This document shows, piece by piece, positions 12,406-23,679 of a stretch of DNA of 64,000 nt. The notes beneath the pieces were generated by a model that was given only the letters and a program-made list of their open reading frames with translations, made no database searches and was not told where the DNA came from. The stretch lies in the NCBI RefSeq assembly GCF_023159225.1, contig NC_063167.1, forward strand, positions 72,913,798 through 72,977,797, in the 5' to 3' direction. The DNA is from Perognathus longimembris pacificus. Taxonomy: Eukaryota; Chordata; Mammalia; Rodentia; Heteromyidae. The translations under genes were made by a program, and so were the position numbers. How positions within the stretch are numbered: position 1 is the stretch's first letter; each line of letters starts with the position of its first letter.

Positions 12406-12618
12406 GATGAAAGGGCCAGAATTTGCTTGTTCCCTCTTATGATTATTCTCATTTTTCTTTGGGTGCTGTAGCCCAAAGACAAATTATAGATGTTTTGTTT
12501 ATTTCTTCATTTTCTCATTCATTTGTTCATTCATTCATTCAACATGTATTTTTCAAATACATCCTGCATGCCATAATATCTGCTAGGTGTTAGCAGGCAT
12601 TAAAAAAATGAGAAAGAT

Positions 12619-12843
12619 AGCCAGATACCAGTGGCTCATGCCTGTAATCCTAGCTACCCAGGAGGCTGAGATCTGAGGACTGCAATTCAAAGCCAACACA
12701 GGCAGCAAAATCCATAAGACTCTTATCTCTAGTTAGTCACAAAAAAGCCAGAAGTAGAGCTATGGCTCAAGTGTAGAATCCTAGTCTTGAGCAAAAAAGC
12801 TCAGGGATATTATCCAGGTCATGAGTTCAAGTCCCCAGGACCA

Positions 12844-12886
<43 letters not shown>
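12619..12886 (+). mobile_element. B1-Geo SINE with a (CA)n tail
   Basis: The tail is an uninterrupted CA run of about 20 units (12845-12885). Confidence 0.87.
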
Positions 12887-12888
<2 letters not shown>

Positions 12889-13200
12889 CGCACGAGAAGG
12901 ATTAGACAAAATCCTGTGGGAGGCTCCCAGGTAGAGTGCAAAAGCAGAGAGAGAGAGACATGGAGAGATGTCTCCCAGGGTTGAAAAGTACAGGTTCTCA
13001 ATGGATATAACTGGGGGAAGACTCTATCCCATGGTCAGGACTACCACGTCAATACATTTGGCATGGGATAAATGGAGGGAGAAGAGAGTTCAGGGTGCAT
13101 GGCAAAGGGTTAGAGAGCTGCAGGGTGGTTTCTCTGGCACTAGAGAAATTGAAGTTTCTTGAGCAGGTGAGCCACATACACAGTCCTTTATTTAAGGACT

Positions 13201-13306
13201 TGAACTGGAGGCTGCAGGTTTGGCTCAAGTGGTAGAGTGCCAGCTATGAGCAAGAAAGCTGAATAAGCTTGAGTGCTTGAGTTCAAGTCCCCATAGTGAC
13301 ATAACC
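13201..13306 (+). mobile_element. Solitary Geo-type unit
   Basis: GTTTGGCTCAAGTGGTAGAG and GAGTTCAAGTCCCC without a B1 or ID partner. Confidence 0.65.
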
Positions 13307-13323
13307 AAACTAAACAAGCCACC

Positions 13324-13540
13324 TTGCCAGATGCTAGTGGCTCACTCCTGTAATCCTAGGTACTCAGGAGGCTGAGATCTGAGAATCCCAGTTTGAAGCC
13401 AGACAAATCCATGAGATGCTTTATCTCCAATTAACTGACAAAAAGCCATAAATGGATCTGTCACTCAAGTGGTAGAGCATCTACCTTAAATGACAAAAGG
13501 TAAGCAAGAACACAAGGTCAAGCCCCAGAACCTGCATAAA
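13324..13540 (+). mobile_element. B1-Geo SINE
   Basis: Starts CCAGATGCTAGTGGCTCACT; both units, no clear A-tail. Confidence 0.82.
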
Positions 13541-13879
13541 AACGAACAAGAAACAAAAACACCTTGTACCCAAAAAATAGTGTGTTTGGGGGTGCAAAGG
13601 AAAGCTAATGCTAGCCAAAGGAAGGAAATAATAAAGATGATCAAAGCTTGATAAACAAACACTTGAATTGGGGTGATGGCGATGGAATGGAATAAACACT
13701 CTGGAAACTGACTTGATGGGACAAGGCCACAACCTGCATGGAGTCTGGAGAGACTCAAGCTTACTAGGTAATGGAAATTGATGTGCTTAAGAGAAATGAT
13801 TGCATTTGCTGATGCACCCCACTTTCGGGTTGATTCCAGGAGTGGCTGGATTAGGAATAATCTCTGTAAACAACATGTC

Positions 13880-14215
13880 AGATCTCATTGCCCCCTGCTT
13901 AATAATATCCAAAAAGCCTTCCGCTGCATTTAGAACAAAATCCAAACTTGCCTTATCTGCCATAGGCATCCCTCTGGCCTTGTCTCGTAACCCTCTCTGC
14001 CTTTAGCTTTAGCCACATTGGCCTTTTCGGTCCCTCAAATGTATCAAGTTCATTTCTGCCATAGGGCCTTTGCAACTGCTCTATTCTCTGCCTTCTCATC
14101 TTTGCATGGCTGGCCCTTTCTTGACAGTCAAGTTGCAGGGTAAATGTTGCTGCTGCAGGAGGGCCTGCCTAACCCATCACTTATTGTGCCCTTCACCCCA
14201 GATATTCCTCTGTGT
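13880..14215. mobile_element. L2 LINE fragment
   Basis: GAACAAAATCCAAACTTGCC, CCACATTGGCCTTTTC, AGGGCCTTTGCAACTGCTC and GAGGGCCTGCCTAACCC follow the L2 consensus order as I recall it. Confidence 0.6.
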
Positions 14216-14235
14216 GTGTTTGTATGCACGCATGT

Positions 14236-14457
14236 GTGCACAAGTGCTAGGGCTTGAACTCATGACCTTGTAGTCTTAGCTTCTTCTCAAGGCTGGCTCT
14301 CTACCACTTTCTTGAGCCACACTTCCACTTCTGGCTTTTTGCTGGTTCATGGGAGGTAAGTTTTTCAAGCTTTTCTGCTGAGCTGGCTTTGAATTACAGT
14401 CCTCAGATAGCCTCTTGAGTAGCTAGGGTTCCAGGTATGAGCTATAGACACCCAGTT
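14236..14457 (-). mobile_element. B1-Geo SINE
   Basis: Reverse-oriented; both units moderately diverged. Confidence 0.8.
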
Positions 14458-14908
14458 TCCTTCATCTTTCCTGCTCTCACATTAGGAGTACTTTATCATT
14501 TGTTTCTACTTCCATGGTGAAGTTAAGCAAGAAGAAGGATTGGAGGTTGCTCTGTCTGGGAAGAATGAAGTCTGAAGTGATTGGTTTAAAATAGTGTTTC
14601 AATACTGTGTGAAATCCTCAAGCTTGAGCAAATATCTGGTCTCAGTTTCCTCATCTGTAAAACAGGAAGGCAGAGTCATTTTGAGGCTCAAACTATACCC
14701 ATGGGGAAAAAAACCCTTTGGGAAGCATAAAATTATATATAATAATAAAGTGCTATTATTATTGCCTTCATTACAAAACAAGTCTTTTTGCAAATGTTGT
14801 AGATGAAACCTCTCTGCCTCCCTTTTTCCATTTAAAACAGTGCTCAGTCCATTGCCTTATTCTTTGATCTTTACACCTGACATCTGGCTTAAATAAAGTT
14901 GCTTTTTG

Positions 14909-15142
14909 CCAGGTGCTGGTGACTCACACCTGTAATCCTAGCTACTCCAGGAGACTGAGATCTGAGGATCATGGTTCAAGTCCAGCCCAGGCAGAAAAGT
15001 CTTTGTGGCTCATCTCCAGTTAACCAGCAAAAAGCTGGAAGTGGAGGCATGGATCAAGTGGTAGAGTACCAGCCATGAGTAGAAAAAGCCAAGTGGGATT
15101 CCAAGGTCCTGGGTCTAAGCCTTAGTACTAGCATGTGTACAT

Positions 15143-15189
<47 letters not shown>
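14909..15189 (+). mobile_element. B1-Geo SINE with a (CA)n tail
   Basis: The CA run covers 15143-15188 and gives false His/Thr reading frames. Confidence 0.87.
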
Positions 15190-15193
<4 letters not shown>

Positions 15194-15611
15194 GGGAAAA
15201 GTGGGTAGCTGTGTGCTTGAGCATGAAATGGACACAAAGCCCAGGTTTGGGGGAACCTGACGTGTATCAGTTCTTGGGCCTGGCCGCCAGGCTTTCTTTC
15301 CAGGAACTGGCTGAGGAGGGCGGCCCGGATGGGGGGAATTATGGAAGGGTTCTGGGTGGAGATATTGCATCAGGTGCCTTTGATTATCTCATCCTGTATG
15401 GAAGCTGGGGTTGGTTCTTTTTTTTTTTTTTTTCTTTAAGGTTAAATTGGGCCCTGGGGGATACAGAGTCTGGGGAGCGTTGGAGCCAAGAAGCACTTCC
15501 CACTGGAGAAAGGGGCAGTGCCACTCAGAACCCATCTTACCTGCTGGCACTTTAATTTTTCACACAGTGAAGGGATGGTGGATCCTTTCTGTTTTCCCTT
15601 CTGTTTTCTTT

Positions 15612-15905
15612 CTTTCTTTTGTCTTTGTGCCAGTATTATGGCTTGAACTCTACACCTTGTGCTCTCACTTGACTTCTTGCTGTTGGTGGTGGTGGTTGTG
15701 GGGCTCGAACACAGGGCTTGGGCACAGTCCCTGGACACTCCCACTCAAGGCTAGTGCTGTACTACAATGAATCAACTTTTTGCTGATTCACTGAACGCTA
15801 AGAGCCTTAGGGACTTTATTCTCCAGACTGGCTTTGAACCTTGATTCTCCTATCTCAGCCTCCTGTGTGGCTTGGATTACAGGGGTGAGCCACTAGTGTC
15901 CAGCC
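15612..15905 (-). mobile_element. B1-Geo SINE with a duplicated Geo segment
   Basis: Two partial Geo 3' ends occur in series (near 15620 and 15690) before one B1 unit, separated by a GTGGTGGTGGTTGTG stretch. Confidence 0.7.
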
Positions 15906-16454
15906 TCCTCTCTTGTTTTGGGGGGCTTTGTTTGTTTACAAAAAGCCAGGCCTTCTTAATTGTCTTTCCTCCTGAGCCCTCCTAACTCTAGCAGGTCCCC
16001 TCTAGCACCTTACAGGCAGGCAGACACAGCCCCAACACCATAGCTACAAGTGGGTGCCATAAACCCACAGGCCTCATATTGACTTCCTGTAAGTGTGAAT
16101 GCAGACCATACAGACACGAGCAGACCAAGCTAAATGTCTCAGGTCCTTAAGAACAACAACAACAACAACAAAAGATTGCTGTGATTGTGGAGATAGAATC
16201 ATTGGTGAGTTCAGGAAGAAAATTCTACTCTAGCCTGTATTTCCTGCAAGCATCAGATAACGTCCAAAATATCCTAATTGAGCTGGCATTTCACACATCC
16301 CTGCTATCTGCCTAAGGGAAATTTAGGAAGGAAAGACCATAGCACCCATTCATTTATTTCTGAGCCAATTCCAAGTAAGGAAAAAATATTTCATTTACAA
16401 AAAGAAAAGAAAAGATATGCTCAACAAGTAATGGTTCAAAAATTCATATATTGT
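15905..16454. other. Unassigned sequence with a short (AAC)n
   Basis: A run of seven AAC units (about 16151-16171) in otherwise unique DNA. Confidence 0.5.
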
Positions 16455-16661
16455 TTTGTGCTGATACTGGGGCTTGAACTCAGGGCCTGAATTCAGTGTC
16501 CCTTGGCGTGTTCTGCACTTCCTTCTTAGGCTTTTTGCTGGTTCACTGGAGATAGGAGTCTCATAGACTTTTATACCCCTGCTAGCTTCAAACTGTATTC
16601 CTCATATCTCAGCCTCCTAAGTAGTTAGAATTACAGGCGTGAGCCACAGGCACCCAGCTAT
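16455..16661 (-). mobile_element. B1-Geo SINE
   Basis: Reverse-oriented, with part of the Geo unit deleted. Confidence 0.8.
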
Positions 16662-17221
16662 GTCTTACCTTTAGAAACATCCTATTCTTAGGGAAGTTCT
16701 AGCTTCTCTTCCTAGAGGCCTGTCCAAGGCTGGAAGTGCTTACAGGCAAAGTACTGTGTTCAGATCATCTCCTAAGAGATGTAGCAGCACTGTTTTGAGA
16801 GACTTAACCTAACAGTGAATTCTCCCTTACAAATCGCCTTTTCTTAAGGAGGAAAGAAGGAGGTCAGAGTAGGCTCAGGCCTAGAGTAGCTCAGGCTATG
16901 GAGCTGGAGATGGCTTAATGAAACTTGTTCCTTGAAAACTCCAGCCTCGACCTCACTTAGTTTCACCAGATAAATACTGCTGCTCTTCTGTCAGATGTTG
17001 CATTTGACAAGATGTCTGGGCTGGAGATACTGTTTCAAGGGCTGTTTGTAAACAGCAACTGCGACTTTACAAAACCACCTAGAAAGAACATGCTGAATGA
17101 AAAGAAGTCTTCAGATGAAGTTCTGGGGATTCCCAATATTTAGTGAAAAGGTAGAAAATGTCAGATCCTGGGGAAATAGAAAGATGCTATCAAAGGAGTC
17201 TTGTCAAAAGGCATTGGAAGA
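16662..17221. other. Unassigned unique sequence
   Basis: No repeat or coding signal recognised. Confidence 0.5.
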
Positions 17222-17407
17222 AGCTGGGAATGTGGTTTAGCAGTAGAGTGCTTGCCTAGCATGTATGAAGCCCTGGGTTCGATTCCTCAGCACCACATAA
17301 ACAGAAAAGGCTGGGAGTGGTGCTGTGGCTCAAGAGGTAGAGTGCTAGCCTTGAGCAAAAAGAAGCCAGGAACAGTGTCCAGGTCCTGAGTCCCAAGCCC
17401 CAGAACT
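17222..17407 (+). mobile_element. IDL-Geo SINE whose tail is a G-run
   Basis: An older copy (GGAATGTGGTTTAGCAGTAG). Where the A-tail should begin there is a run of 19 G (17408-17426). Confidence 0.85.
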
Positions 17408-17426
17408 GGGGGGGGGGGGGGGGGGG
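17408..17426 (+). repeat. Run of 19 G
   Basis: Lies between an IDL-Geo and a B1-Geo in the place of an A-tail. Homopolymer length is prone to sequencing error. Confidence 0.9.
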
Positions 17427-17654
17427 AGGCATGGTAGCTCACGCTTGTAATCCTAGCTACTCAGGAGGCAGAGATCTGAGAATCCTGTTTTGAAGCCAGC
17501 CTGGGCAGAGAAATGTAAGAGACATTCTTCTCCAGTTAACCAGCAAAAAAAAGAGCTGGAAGTGAAGCTGTGGCTCAAGTGGTAGAGTGCCAGCCTTAAT
17601 AAGTCTGAAGAAGAAGCTCTATTGTTGGTGCGCGCGCTCACACACACACACACA
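17427..17654 (+). mobile_element. B1-Geo SINE abutting the G-run
   Basis: Begins directly after the 19-G run and ends in GCGCGCGCTCA then CA repeats. Confidence 0.83.
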
Positions 17655-17655
17655 A

Positions 17656-18232
17656 AGGCATGGAAGAGTCAGTTACACAGATCCTACAGTGGGTAGGTAA
17701 CACACAAGTTGGGAAGTGCCTGCCTTCTGGGTTTCCCAATGTGAAAGCTTTAGCAGGTTTGCTGAGGCCGTTTCTGTGAGGTGGGTAGATAGAGCTTTGC
17801 TTTGCCATCTTCTTAGGTGAAGAATTCCACTTTCAAACAACATAAATTTGTATACTTATCTGTGTCTAGTTTCTCTCCTTGGCTCAGTTCTTCACCCAGC
17901 TCCTACCCCCGTTCTTCTTGAATATGACATTATTGACTGATTTCCTCATCAATAGTTCCTTTGCTTCTCTAAGTTATTCCCTGGCATCCACAACTAGCGT
18001 GTGTGTGATTTCTCTAAGTCCTGTCCATCTCTCTTCAGTGCCAGACACATTTGAATTACTCATAGATACCTACATTCCCTCCCAGTAGCCTGGGCCTCTG
18101 CTCTGTAGCGCCGTCCTGTTTAGGTGGCAACACTTTTCACCTAGTCCCTGAGCATCCAGTTCTTTTCCTCTTAATTTCTATATTCAAATAGTCATTCTCC
18201 AATTAGCACTATGTATATACTACTTTTTTCCC
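17656..18232. other. Unassigned sequence, possibly an old LINE piece
   Basis: Text such as TCATAGATACCTACATTCCC and pyrimidine-rich stretches suggest an old repeat, but none is named with confidence. Confidence 0.35.
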
Positions 18233-18420
18233 CCAGTTCTGAGGCTTGAATTCAGGGCCTGAGCACTGTCCCTGGCTTCTTTTTTACTCAAGGCTAGCAC
18301 TCTACTTCTTGAGCCACAGAGCCACTTCTGGCTTTTTCTATCTATATGGTGCGGAGGAATCAAACTCAGGGCTCCAAGTATGTGAGAGAAGCACTCTACA
18401 CTAGGCCATATTCCCAGCCC
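18233..18420 (-). mobile_element. IDL-Geo SINE, diverged
   Basis: Both monomers are recognisable, with small deletions in the ID part. Flanks are roughly TATACTACTTTTT and TACATACTATTTTT. Confidence 0.8.
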
Positions 18421-18447
18421 TATACATACTATTTTTTTTCTTTCTTC

Positions 18448-18694
18448 TTTTGCTTGGTGCTGGTAGTAGGGCCTTGGTGCTTGAACTCAGGGCCTAGGTA
18501 TTGTCCCTAAGCTTTTTCACTTAAGGCTGGCCTTCTACCATTTGAGCCACAGCTCCACTTCTGGCATTTTATTCGTTGATTGGTGATAAGAATCTCATGG
18601 TCTTTTCTGCCCAGATTGATTATGGACTGTGGTCCTCAGATCTCAGCCTCCTGAGTAGCCAGGATTACAGGTGTGAGTCACCAGTGCCTGGCAT
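18448..18694 (-). mobile_element. B1-Geo SINE
   Basis: Complete reverse-oriented copy ending GTGCCTGGC. Confidence 0.85.
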
Positions 18695-19103
18695 CAGTCC
18701 GCTGATATTTATGGTTTGAAACTATCTCAACAAGCATATCTCTCTGTTGTGTATGTATATGTATGCATTTGCATGATTGTGTGCTCACATATTTGTGATG
18801 TATCTTCTAAGACTCAGTTGGCAGGGTGTTTGTGTTAAGGAAAATACACTCTTCTCCACAGAATGGAATACATGTTAGACACCCAGTAACGACTTCATAA
18901 CTGATGGAGAGTACTGGCTAAAATCAAGACTGGGAACTCGTCCCATCGGACAGAGCCCACTTTTCAGAATTGGATGTTTCTCTGGAGACTTCACAGACTT
19001 CTTCAGATAGAAATGGAGGGAAGGGCAACCGAAGGGAAGAAGAGAGAAGCTGTGGAGCTAAATGCAGCAGTATAGGTTATTTTGTTTTTAAAGTACTTGT
19101 TGA

Positions 19104-19413
19104 GCCAGGTGCGTGTAGCTCTCACCTGTAATCCTAGCTATTCAGGAGGCTGAGATTTGAGGATTGTGGTTGAGTGAAAAAACTAAGGGACAGGGCTGAG
19201 GTCCTGTGTTCAAGCCCCAGTCTAGTGCCGACACACACACAAATTGTTTATTGATTTAGGTCTGTTTTCTTATACCTAAAGTGGGAGATGTATTTGAAAA
19301 GATATCATCAGAAAGTTTATGTAGGAAGTGGAGATATGGTTCAAGTGGTAGAGCACCAGCCTTAGCAAGAGGGCAAGGCCCTGAATTCAAGCCCCAGTCC
19401 TTGATAAATAAAT
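19104..19413 (+). mobile_element. Broken B1-Geo material
   Basis: A B1-Geo with an internal deletion (19104-19240), then 80 bases of other DNA, then a solitary Geo unit (19321-19413). Confidence 0.7.
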
Positions 19414-19695
19414 AACTTTACTTTCATTTATAATAAATGATACACTTAGTTATACTATAATACCACATAATAAAATTGCAATTTTGTTTATACTAAGTAT
19501 ATAATATATAAGAAAATAAATTTACTTATAAATATACCTATACGCTTACATAAATTTACATATACTTAAAATTTAAGAACAAATATACTTAAATTTACTT
19601 ATATATTTATTTATTAAGATATACATCTATAATTTATTAGTTAATAAATACATTTACTTACACATTTATGTATTTATGTATCTGTTTATTTTCTG
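19414..19695. repeat. AT-rich low-complexity tract
   Basis: Almost only A and T, with imperfect TTTACTTATA and TTTATTTATT motifs, next to a SINE tail. No reading frame or known element. Confidence 0.7.
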
Positions 19696-19925
19696 AATGC
19701 TGGGTGTTCATGCTTGTGTAATCTTAGCTATTCAGGAGGCTGAGATCTGAGGCTTGTGGTTCAAAGCCAGCACAGGTGGAAAATTACCAGATTCTTATTT
19801 CCAATTAACCAGCAGAATGCCAGAAATGCCAGAAGTAGAGGTGTGTGGCTCAAGTAGTAGAGGCCCAGCCCTGAGTGGAAAACTAAGCTTGAGGCCCTGA
19901 GTTCAAGCCCCAGTGTGTGTGAGGG
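19696..19925 (+). mobile_element. B1-Geo SINE
   Basis: Complete copy with a small duplication (AATGCCAGAAATGCCAG) at the Geo start. Confidence 0.83.
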
Positions 19926-20199
19926 GATAACAATGAGCTATGGTGAATGTAAGTGAGAAGTCAGAGGGACACAGATCAAGGACGGGGCAGGGTCTCTGGG
20001 CCCACAGTCGCTGACCTCTGTGATTGACCTTTCAGTACCCCCTGGTCAGGAGTGGTCCTATGATTTGACTGGGTTGGCTCTCCCGTGTGGAGGAATTTGG
20101 ACAAATGGGGATCTGACCACCACTCAGGACCAGAATTCCAGAGACACAAGCTGGTGGGCACCTCCACATCAGTAGAGGGGCTTGGTTCCACTGTGAAAT

Positions 20200-20620
20200 G
20201 CCAAATAGTCCAGGAATGATAAAAATCACCGGAGTTTTTCTTATGAACTCCTAGAAGTCATCTTTGTTGGTATAAATGAGATCATTTAGCCTAATTAGTT
20301 CCAAGCTTAATTAGCAGTAATTATCCCAACATGGGAGTAATATCCGAGCAGGAAGTGCCGAGTCCTCGATTAGATAGATCTCTAATTGGTGTTACAATAT
20401 TGTAATTAAAGCATGTTTGTACGCCTCTGCCGCAGCACGCGATTTGTTTCATGTCTGATTAAACAAGGAGAACCAGCAGCCTTTGAAGGGGGCCAGAGTT
20501 TTAGATCTGACTCACCCGTAACCTTGTAACCGTGGCATGGGAACCTGCCTCTGAGGTCAAGGTGAGTCTCTGGCACTGGGCTGAAGATATTTTTTTGCCA
20601 AAGGGATGTGTCCTTGGGCA
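20200..20620. promoter_or_regulatory. Repeat-free block with a TAAT-motif cluster (candidate conserved enhancer)
   Basis: The block contains TAATTA at 20292, 20308, 20318 and 20403 and TAATTG at 20383, plus CCTTTGAAGG near 20480, a TCF/LEF-like core. It has more unique-looking sequence than its flanks and no SINE or simple repeat. Dense homeodomain cores in a repeat-free block are common in developmental enhancers. Conservation has not been tested, so this is a candidate only. Confidence 0.35.
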
Positions 20621-20680
20621 GCACCAGCCTCCAATTCTCATGTACCATTTGCAGAAATATTGATTAAAGAGAAAGTTTTA

Positions 20681-21201
20681 GTTTTTTTGTTTTGTTTTGT
20701 TTTGTTTTGCCAGTCCTGGGCCTTGGACTCAGGGCCTGAGCACCTTCCCTGGCTTCTCCCGCTCAAGGCTAGCACTCTGCCACCTGAGCCACAGCGCCCC
20801 TTCTGGCCGTTTTCCATATATGTGGTGCTGAGGAATCGAACCGAGAGCTTCATGTGTAGGAGGCAAGCACTCTTGCCACTAGGCCATATTCCCAGCCCCC
20901 CATGACTGTTCTTAATAGCATCTAAAATGGTGGATCATTTCCAGAAGATTTTCCATTTGCTGTGCCTAGATCTTAGAGAACATATTTCTAAAATAGTAAA
21001 GACTTGAAAGCCAGAAAACTTCTTGCAGAAAGAACTGCAGAATGGAGGTTGTATTGTGTTTGCAGGTTTGAAAATCTTATTAATCTTGTTTGATATTTCC
21101 CTTAGCATTCTTGGATGATCAGGTTCATGTCCATGAGCAATACTTTAAAAGGAACCTTTTGTTTCAGAGCACTCTTGCCACTAGGCCATATTCCCAGCCC
21201 C
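20681..21201 (-). mobile_element. IDL-Geo SINE with a 268-base insert and duplicated 34-base 5' end
   Basis: A full IDL-Geo lies at 20681-20899 in reverse orientation. Its left target duplication (AAAGAGAAAGTTTTA, 20666-20680) is not found next to it but at 21202-21216. There it follows a second copy of the last 34 bases of the element (21168-21201, identical to 20866-20899). The 268 bases between, 20900-21167, are not SINE sequence and match nothing I recognise. Confidence 0.75.
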
Positions 21202-21227
21202 AAAGAGAAAGTTTTATACTTTAAAAA

Positions 21228-21466
21228 AAAAATGGTGCTGGTAGTGGGACTGGAACTCAAGGCCTCCCCCTCTTGCTTGGCTTTATTGGTTCAAAGGTGG
21301 CTCTCTACCACTTGAGCCTCCACTCCACTTCTGTCTGGCTTTTTGGTGATTAATTGGAGAGAAAAGTCTCATGAACTTTTCTTCCCGGGCTGGCTTTGAA
21401 CCATGATCCTCATATCTCAGCCTCTGGAGTAGTTGGGATTATAGGCGTGACCTACTACCAGGCTTT
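21228..21466 (-). mobile_element. B1-Geo SINE
   Basis: Reverse-oriented, beginning 12 bases after the target duplication of the unusual IDL-Geo at 20.7-21.2 kb. Confidence 0.83.
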
Positions 21467-21898
21467 AAAGATCAAAATTCATTAACAATTTCAGAGAGCT
21501 ACTTTGGGATCTTAGAAGCACTGTTTTAGAAATAAGAACTTGAAGATAAGGAAGTCCCCCTGGGCAGGCCAGCTTAGAATGACACTTCCAGTCTCAAGTC
21601 AAGGTTAGCTCCCCAACACAGCCCTGTGATTTTTTTCTCACTCTTTATTTTAATTTAATTACCCATATGCCCCACCAAACCAAATATCATTCCTGCCTTT
21701 TTCACTGCTCTATGCCCAGTGCCAAGTAGTTAGTAAAGTGTCTGAAGTCTGACAGCCATTGAATAAATAGTCAAATTAGTCACCAGAAATCATACTCCTT
21801 TCCAGGTTCAAAGCCATGTGTGGTTGGTTCTCGAGTCTGGGTGTTCTTCATTATATCAATCATGCTTCTCTTTTTTATGTTGAAAACCATAAAAGTAG

Positions 21899-22158
21899 CT
21901 CCAGACTACTTTTCACAACTGTAATCCTAGCTACTCAAGAGGCTGAGATCTGAGGATCAAGCTTCAAAGTCGGTTCCAGGCAAGAAAGTCTATATAGCAT
22001 TAATCTCCAGTTAACCAGCAAAAAGCTAGAAGTAGAGTTATCGTTCAAGTGGTAGAGCACCAGCCTTGAGTTGGAAAGAGCCAAGGGAGCATGTGAGGCC
22101 TTTAGTCAAGCCCCATTACTGGCATGCACACGTGTGCATACACACACCCACACACACA
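21899..22158 (+). mobile_element. B1-Geo SINE with a CA-rich tail
   Basis: Both units; tail GCACACGTGTGC then an imperfect CA run. Confidence 0.82.
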
Positions 22159-22261
22159 TCTTCGGAAATCACTGCTATTTAGTCTTGGGCACTGGTGAAA
22201 CATATTTAGGATTAAGAAGTTCAAAAGGTATTTTAGCATATTTTATTTATTAAGTTATAAA

Positions 22262-22375
22262 TTAGAATCTCAGTATGTTGCCCAGCCTTGTCCCAGTTCC
22301 TGGACTCAGTTAATCTTCCCACCTCAGACTCCCAAGTAGCTGGGACTACAAAGGTGTATCATCATCATGATCAAC
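22262..22375 (-). mobile_element. Old B1/7SL-like monomer
   Basis: CTCAGTATGTTGCCCAG and CTCCCAAGTAGCTGGGACTA are Alu/B1 right-to-left motifs. There is no Geo unit. Confidence 0.7.
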
Positions 22376-22399
22376 TTAAAACATATTTTTAAAAAATGA

Positions 22400-22631
22400 T
22401 GGCCAAGCATGGCAATGTACACTTGTAATCCCAGTTATATGACAGATGGACAAATAGCATCATAGTTCAAAGCTATCCTAGGCAAAAAATGTTAGTGACA
22501 ATCTTATCTCAAAAACAAGCTGATGTGCTCGTGCCTGTAATCCGTCATTTGAGAAGTGGAGAAGATGGGAGGATTATAGTCTGAGGCCTACCTATGGCAA
22601 AAGTGAAGTCCTAACTTAAAAAAAAAAATAG
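22400..22631 (+). mobile_element. Dimer of two B1-like units
   Basis: Two diverged units, each with CTTGTAATCCC or CCTGTAATCC, in series and ending in an A-run. Confidence 0.6.
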
Positions 22632-22843
22632 GGCTGGGGATATAGCCTAGTGGCAAGAGTGCCTGCCTCGTATACATGAGGCCCTGGGTTCGATTCCCCA
22701 GCTCCACATATACAGAAAATGGCCAGAAGTGGCGCTGTGGCTCAAGTGGCAGAGTGCTAGCCTTGAGCAAAAGGAAGCCAGGGACAGTGCTCAGGCCCTG
22801 AGTCCAAGGCCCAGGACTGGCAAAAAAAAAAAAAAAAATAGCT
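22632..22843 (+). mobile_element. IDL-Geo SINE inserted in an A-tail
   Basis: Inserted after the A-run of the preceding B1-like dimer. Near-consensus sequence with its own A-tail followed by TAG. Confidence 0.9.
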
Positions 22844-22850
22844 AAAGCAA

Positions 22851-22945
22851 ATAAGGCTGGAGGCTTGGCCCAGCGGTAGACTGCTTTCCTGTCGAGCTCA
22901 AGGCCCTGAGCTTAAATGCCAATATTGCTAAAAGGAAAAAAAAAT
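22851..22945 (+). mobile_element. ID-like monomer
   Basis: GGCTTGGCCCAGCGGTAGAC is the A-box region of an ID-type tRNA-derived SINE. The B-box is decayed. Confidence 0.6.
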
Positions 22946-22949
22946 TGAG

Positions 22950-23179
22950 TCCATGGTAGAGGATAAAACATCTGTAATCCTAGCTACTCAAGAAGCTGAG
23001 ATCTGAGCATCCTGGTTTGAAGCCAGCCTGGGCAGAAAACTCTATGTCGCTTATCCCCAATTAACCCGCAAAAAAAGCTGAAAGTGGAGTTGTGGCTCAA
23101 GTGGTAGAGCACCAGCCCTGAGTGAAAAAGCTAAAAGATAGAGTCTGGGCCCTGAGTTCAAGCCCCAGTATCAGCACAC

Positions 23180-23219
<40 letters not shown>
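22950..23219 (+). mobile_element. B1-Geo SINE with a (CA)n tail
   Basis: 5' part decayed, Geo part clear, CA run 23177-23218. Confidence 0.83.
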
Positions 23220-23220
<1 letters not shown>

Positions 23221-23461
23221 TGTTGTTACATTTAAATATGATACTAATTCTGTTTTGACTAGGTTTTGTTTTTATTTTTCAGTACTATGGCTTGCTAGTA
23301 CTGGTCCTAATTCTTACACTTTACCATTCAGGGTCTTGTGTTTTCTCTGTGGGCTATCCTTGAACCACTATCCTTCATCTCCTTCCCACAGAGCTAGGAT
23401 TACAGATGTGTGCTACCATTCCTGGCCCTGTTTTGACTAACTTTTCAGATGATGGATTTTT

Positions 23462-23678
23462 TTGTTGTTGTTGTTGTTTTGCCGGTCCTGGGGCTTGGAT
23501 TCAGGGCCTGAGCACTGTCTCTGGATTCTTTTTGCTCAAGGCTACTTTTAGCTCAAGTGCCACTTGAGCCACAGCGCACTTCTGGCCATTTTCTATATAA
23601 GTGGTGCTGGGGAATTGAACCCAGGTCTTCATGTGTACGAGGCAAGCACTCTTGCCACTAGGCCATATTCCCAGCACC
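23462..23678 (-). mobile_element. IDL-Geo SINE with a GTT-rich tail
   Basis: The tail is a (GTT) run, and the Geo part contains a short internal duplication of AGCTCAAG. CAGATGATG flanks both sides. Confidence 0.87.
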
Positions 23679-23679
23679 C

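Noticed and set aside
15133..15555. 140-codon frame beginning with His-Thr repeats
   Set aside because: Produced by the CA microsatellite of a SINE tail; similar frames occur at every CA run.
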